From: Sedimentisphaerales bacterium
GTDB lineage: Bacteria > Planctomycetota > Phycisphaerae > Sedimentisphaerales > Anaerobacaceae
Direction: 5' to 3'
NCBI GenBank assembly: GCA_030630905.1
Contig: DAOVMB010000164.1
Location: forward strand, 1-6,246
DNA: 6,246 bases
In this document: positions 5,422 through 6,246 of the stretch, piece by piece
Layout of the letters: every line of letters starts with the position of its first letter
How positions within the stretch are numbered: position 1 is the stretch's first letter
Translations under genes and position numbers: made by a program
The notes under the pieces: model-generated
Seen by the model: the letters and a program-made list of their open reading frames with translations, nothing else
Databases searched by the model: none
Told to the model about the DNA's origin: nothing

Positions 5422-6174
5422 ATGAACAATCAAATTAAGGCAGTATTGTTCGACCTTGGCGAAACTTTGCTGGATTTCGGTAAAGTCAAGGCAACTCGGC
5501 TGTTTCGGCAGGGAGCGAGATTATCTTACGATTTTCTTAAAAGCTGCGGCCAGCCGGTCGGCGGCTTCGAGTATTACTGCTGGAGAAACCTGATTGCACT
5601 TCGCTTTCAGCACTTAATTTCCAACATAACGAAAAAGGATATAAATTCATCGGCGCTGTTACGGGGGCTCGGCACAAAAAAAGGCATAAAACTCGATACG
5701 CAGCAGTGGCGGGATTTTGCGTGGCTCTGGTACGAGCCTCTGAGCAAAACCGCCACGACCGACCCGAAAACAAAAGAGATTTTAATCTCACTGAAAGGAT
5801 TGGGCCTCAAGCTCGGCATTCTCTCCAACACGTTTGTCAATGCGCATTCTCTGGAGAAACATCTAAAGCAATTAGGCCTGCTGGATTTCTTTCCGGTCAG
5901 AATGTACTCATACGAATTTGATTTTCGCAAGCCCGATATTCGAATATTCAAAATCGCCGCCGAGCGGCTCGGCGAGGCGGTCGAGAACATAATGTATGTC
6001 GGTGACCGCATCGACAAGGACATTTTGCCGACGTTAAAACTCGGAATGACGCCGGTCTTAAAAGCCGCCTACACCAATGCCGGAAAAACACCGCCCGACG
6101 GCACCTACAAAATAGCCAACCTCTCCGAACTGCCGACCCTGATAAAAGAACTCAACACCAATAACGCAATCTAA
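5422..6174 (+). CDS. HAD-superfamily hydrolase with atypical motif I
   Basis: A 251-residue cytosolic Rossmannoid protein. Motif I is FDLGETL with nucleophile Asp11 and Thr15, but Gly13 where phosphatases carry the general acid/base Asp. Motif II is SNT with Ser135; motif III is Lys170 in FRKPD; motif IV is GDRIDKD with Asp195 and Asp200. Residues of about 16-115 between motifs I and II form a helical C1-type cap, as in the HAD-IA group. HAD enzymes mostly remove phosphate from small metabolites; DxGxT members exist but their activity is often unclear. Substrate is unknown. The ATG at 5422 gives the usual short N-terminus; an in-frame GTG at 5407 would add five residues, and neither has a clear RBS. 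It starts 18 bases after the citrate synthase-like gene, so translational coupling in one operon is likely. Confidence 0.9.
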   Translation: MNNQIKAVLFDLGETLLDFGKVKATRLFRQGARLSYDFLKSCGQPVGGFEYYCWRNLIALRFQHLISNITKKDINSSALLRGLGTKKGIKLDTQQWRDFAWLWYEPLSKTATTDPKTKEILISLKGLGLKLGILSNTFVNAHSLEKHLKQLGLLDFFPVRMYSYEFDFRKPDIRIFKIAAERLGEAVENIMYVGDRIDKDILPTLKLGMTPVLKAAYTNAGKTPPDGTYKIANLSELPTLIKELNTNNAI

Positions 6175-6200
6175 AAAGCAATTCTTAGTTCATTGGCTCA

Positions 6201-6246
6201 ATGGAGGAAATCCTGAATACGAGCGTTATTCTTTCGCTCCATGCTT
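6201..6246 (+). CDS. Possible start of a further gene, cut by the window edge
   Basis: An ATG at 6201 opens a frame that stays open for 15 codons to the window end (starting MEEILNTSVILSLHA). It lies 26 bases after the HAD stop codon on the same strand. No Shine-Dalgarno sequence precedes it, and a GGAGG at 6203-6207 could instead serve a start further on. The visible part is too short to identify a product or to exclude chance. Confidence 0.2.
   Translation, partial: MEEILNTSVILSLHA

Overview
The window looks like an ordinary chromosomal stretch from an anaerobic bacterium with moderate GC content. The taxonomic guess is a planctomycete of the Phycisphaerae type. It rests on remembered resemblance (the ParA segment before its EAPS motif, the style of the NusB and TPR proteins) and on two imperfect palindromic intergenic elements, so confidence is low to moderate. 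The anaerobic inference comes from an enzyme resembling Re-citrate synthase, a type known mainly from strict anaerobes.

Left part (1-1956, minus strand): reading leftwards, ribH (lumazine synthase), nusB (transcription antitermination factor), then a ParA/Soj-type ATPase whose C-terminus runs off the window. ribH-nusB adjacency is widely conserved in bacteria. A compact hairpin sits in the ribH-nusB gap, and an 89-base imperfect palindrome sits between nusB and parA. A good sigma70-like promoter for ribH lies near 2024-2052.

Middle (1957-3864): a 328-base divergent intergenic region with promoter candidates facing both ways and two small hairpins. It is followed on the plus strand by a 458-residue cytoplasmic protein made almost entirely of twelve gap-free 34-residue TPR units with a basic tail. 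Downstream is an 84-base inverted repeat of the dispersed REP/MITE-like kind.

Right part (3865-6246, plus strand): a tRNA-Leu(UAA) gene, then a likely two-gene operon of a DRE-TIM acyltransferase (best call Re-citrate synthase-like) and a HAD-superfamily hydrolase that lacks the usual second aspartate of motif I. The last 46 bases may open another reading frame.

I see no CRISPR array, insertion sequence, phage gene or clearly new multi-gene system. The most interesting items are the Re-citrate synthase-like enzyme, the two palindromic elements, the leader hairpins that may affect translation starts, and the atypical HAD active site.
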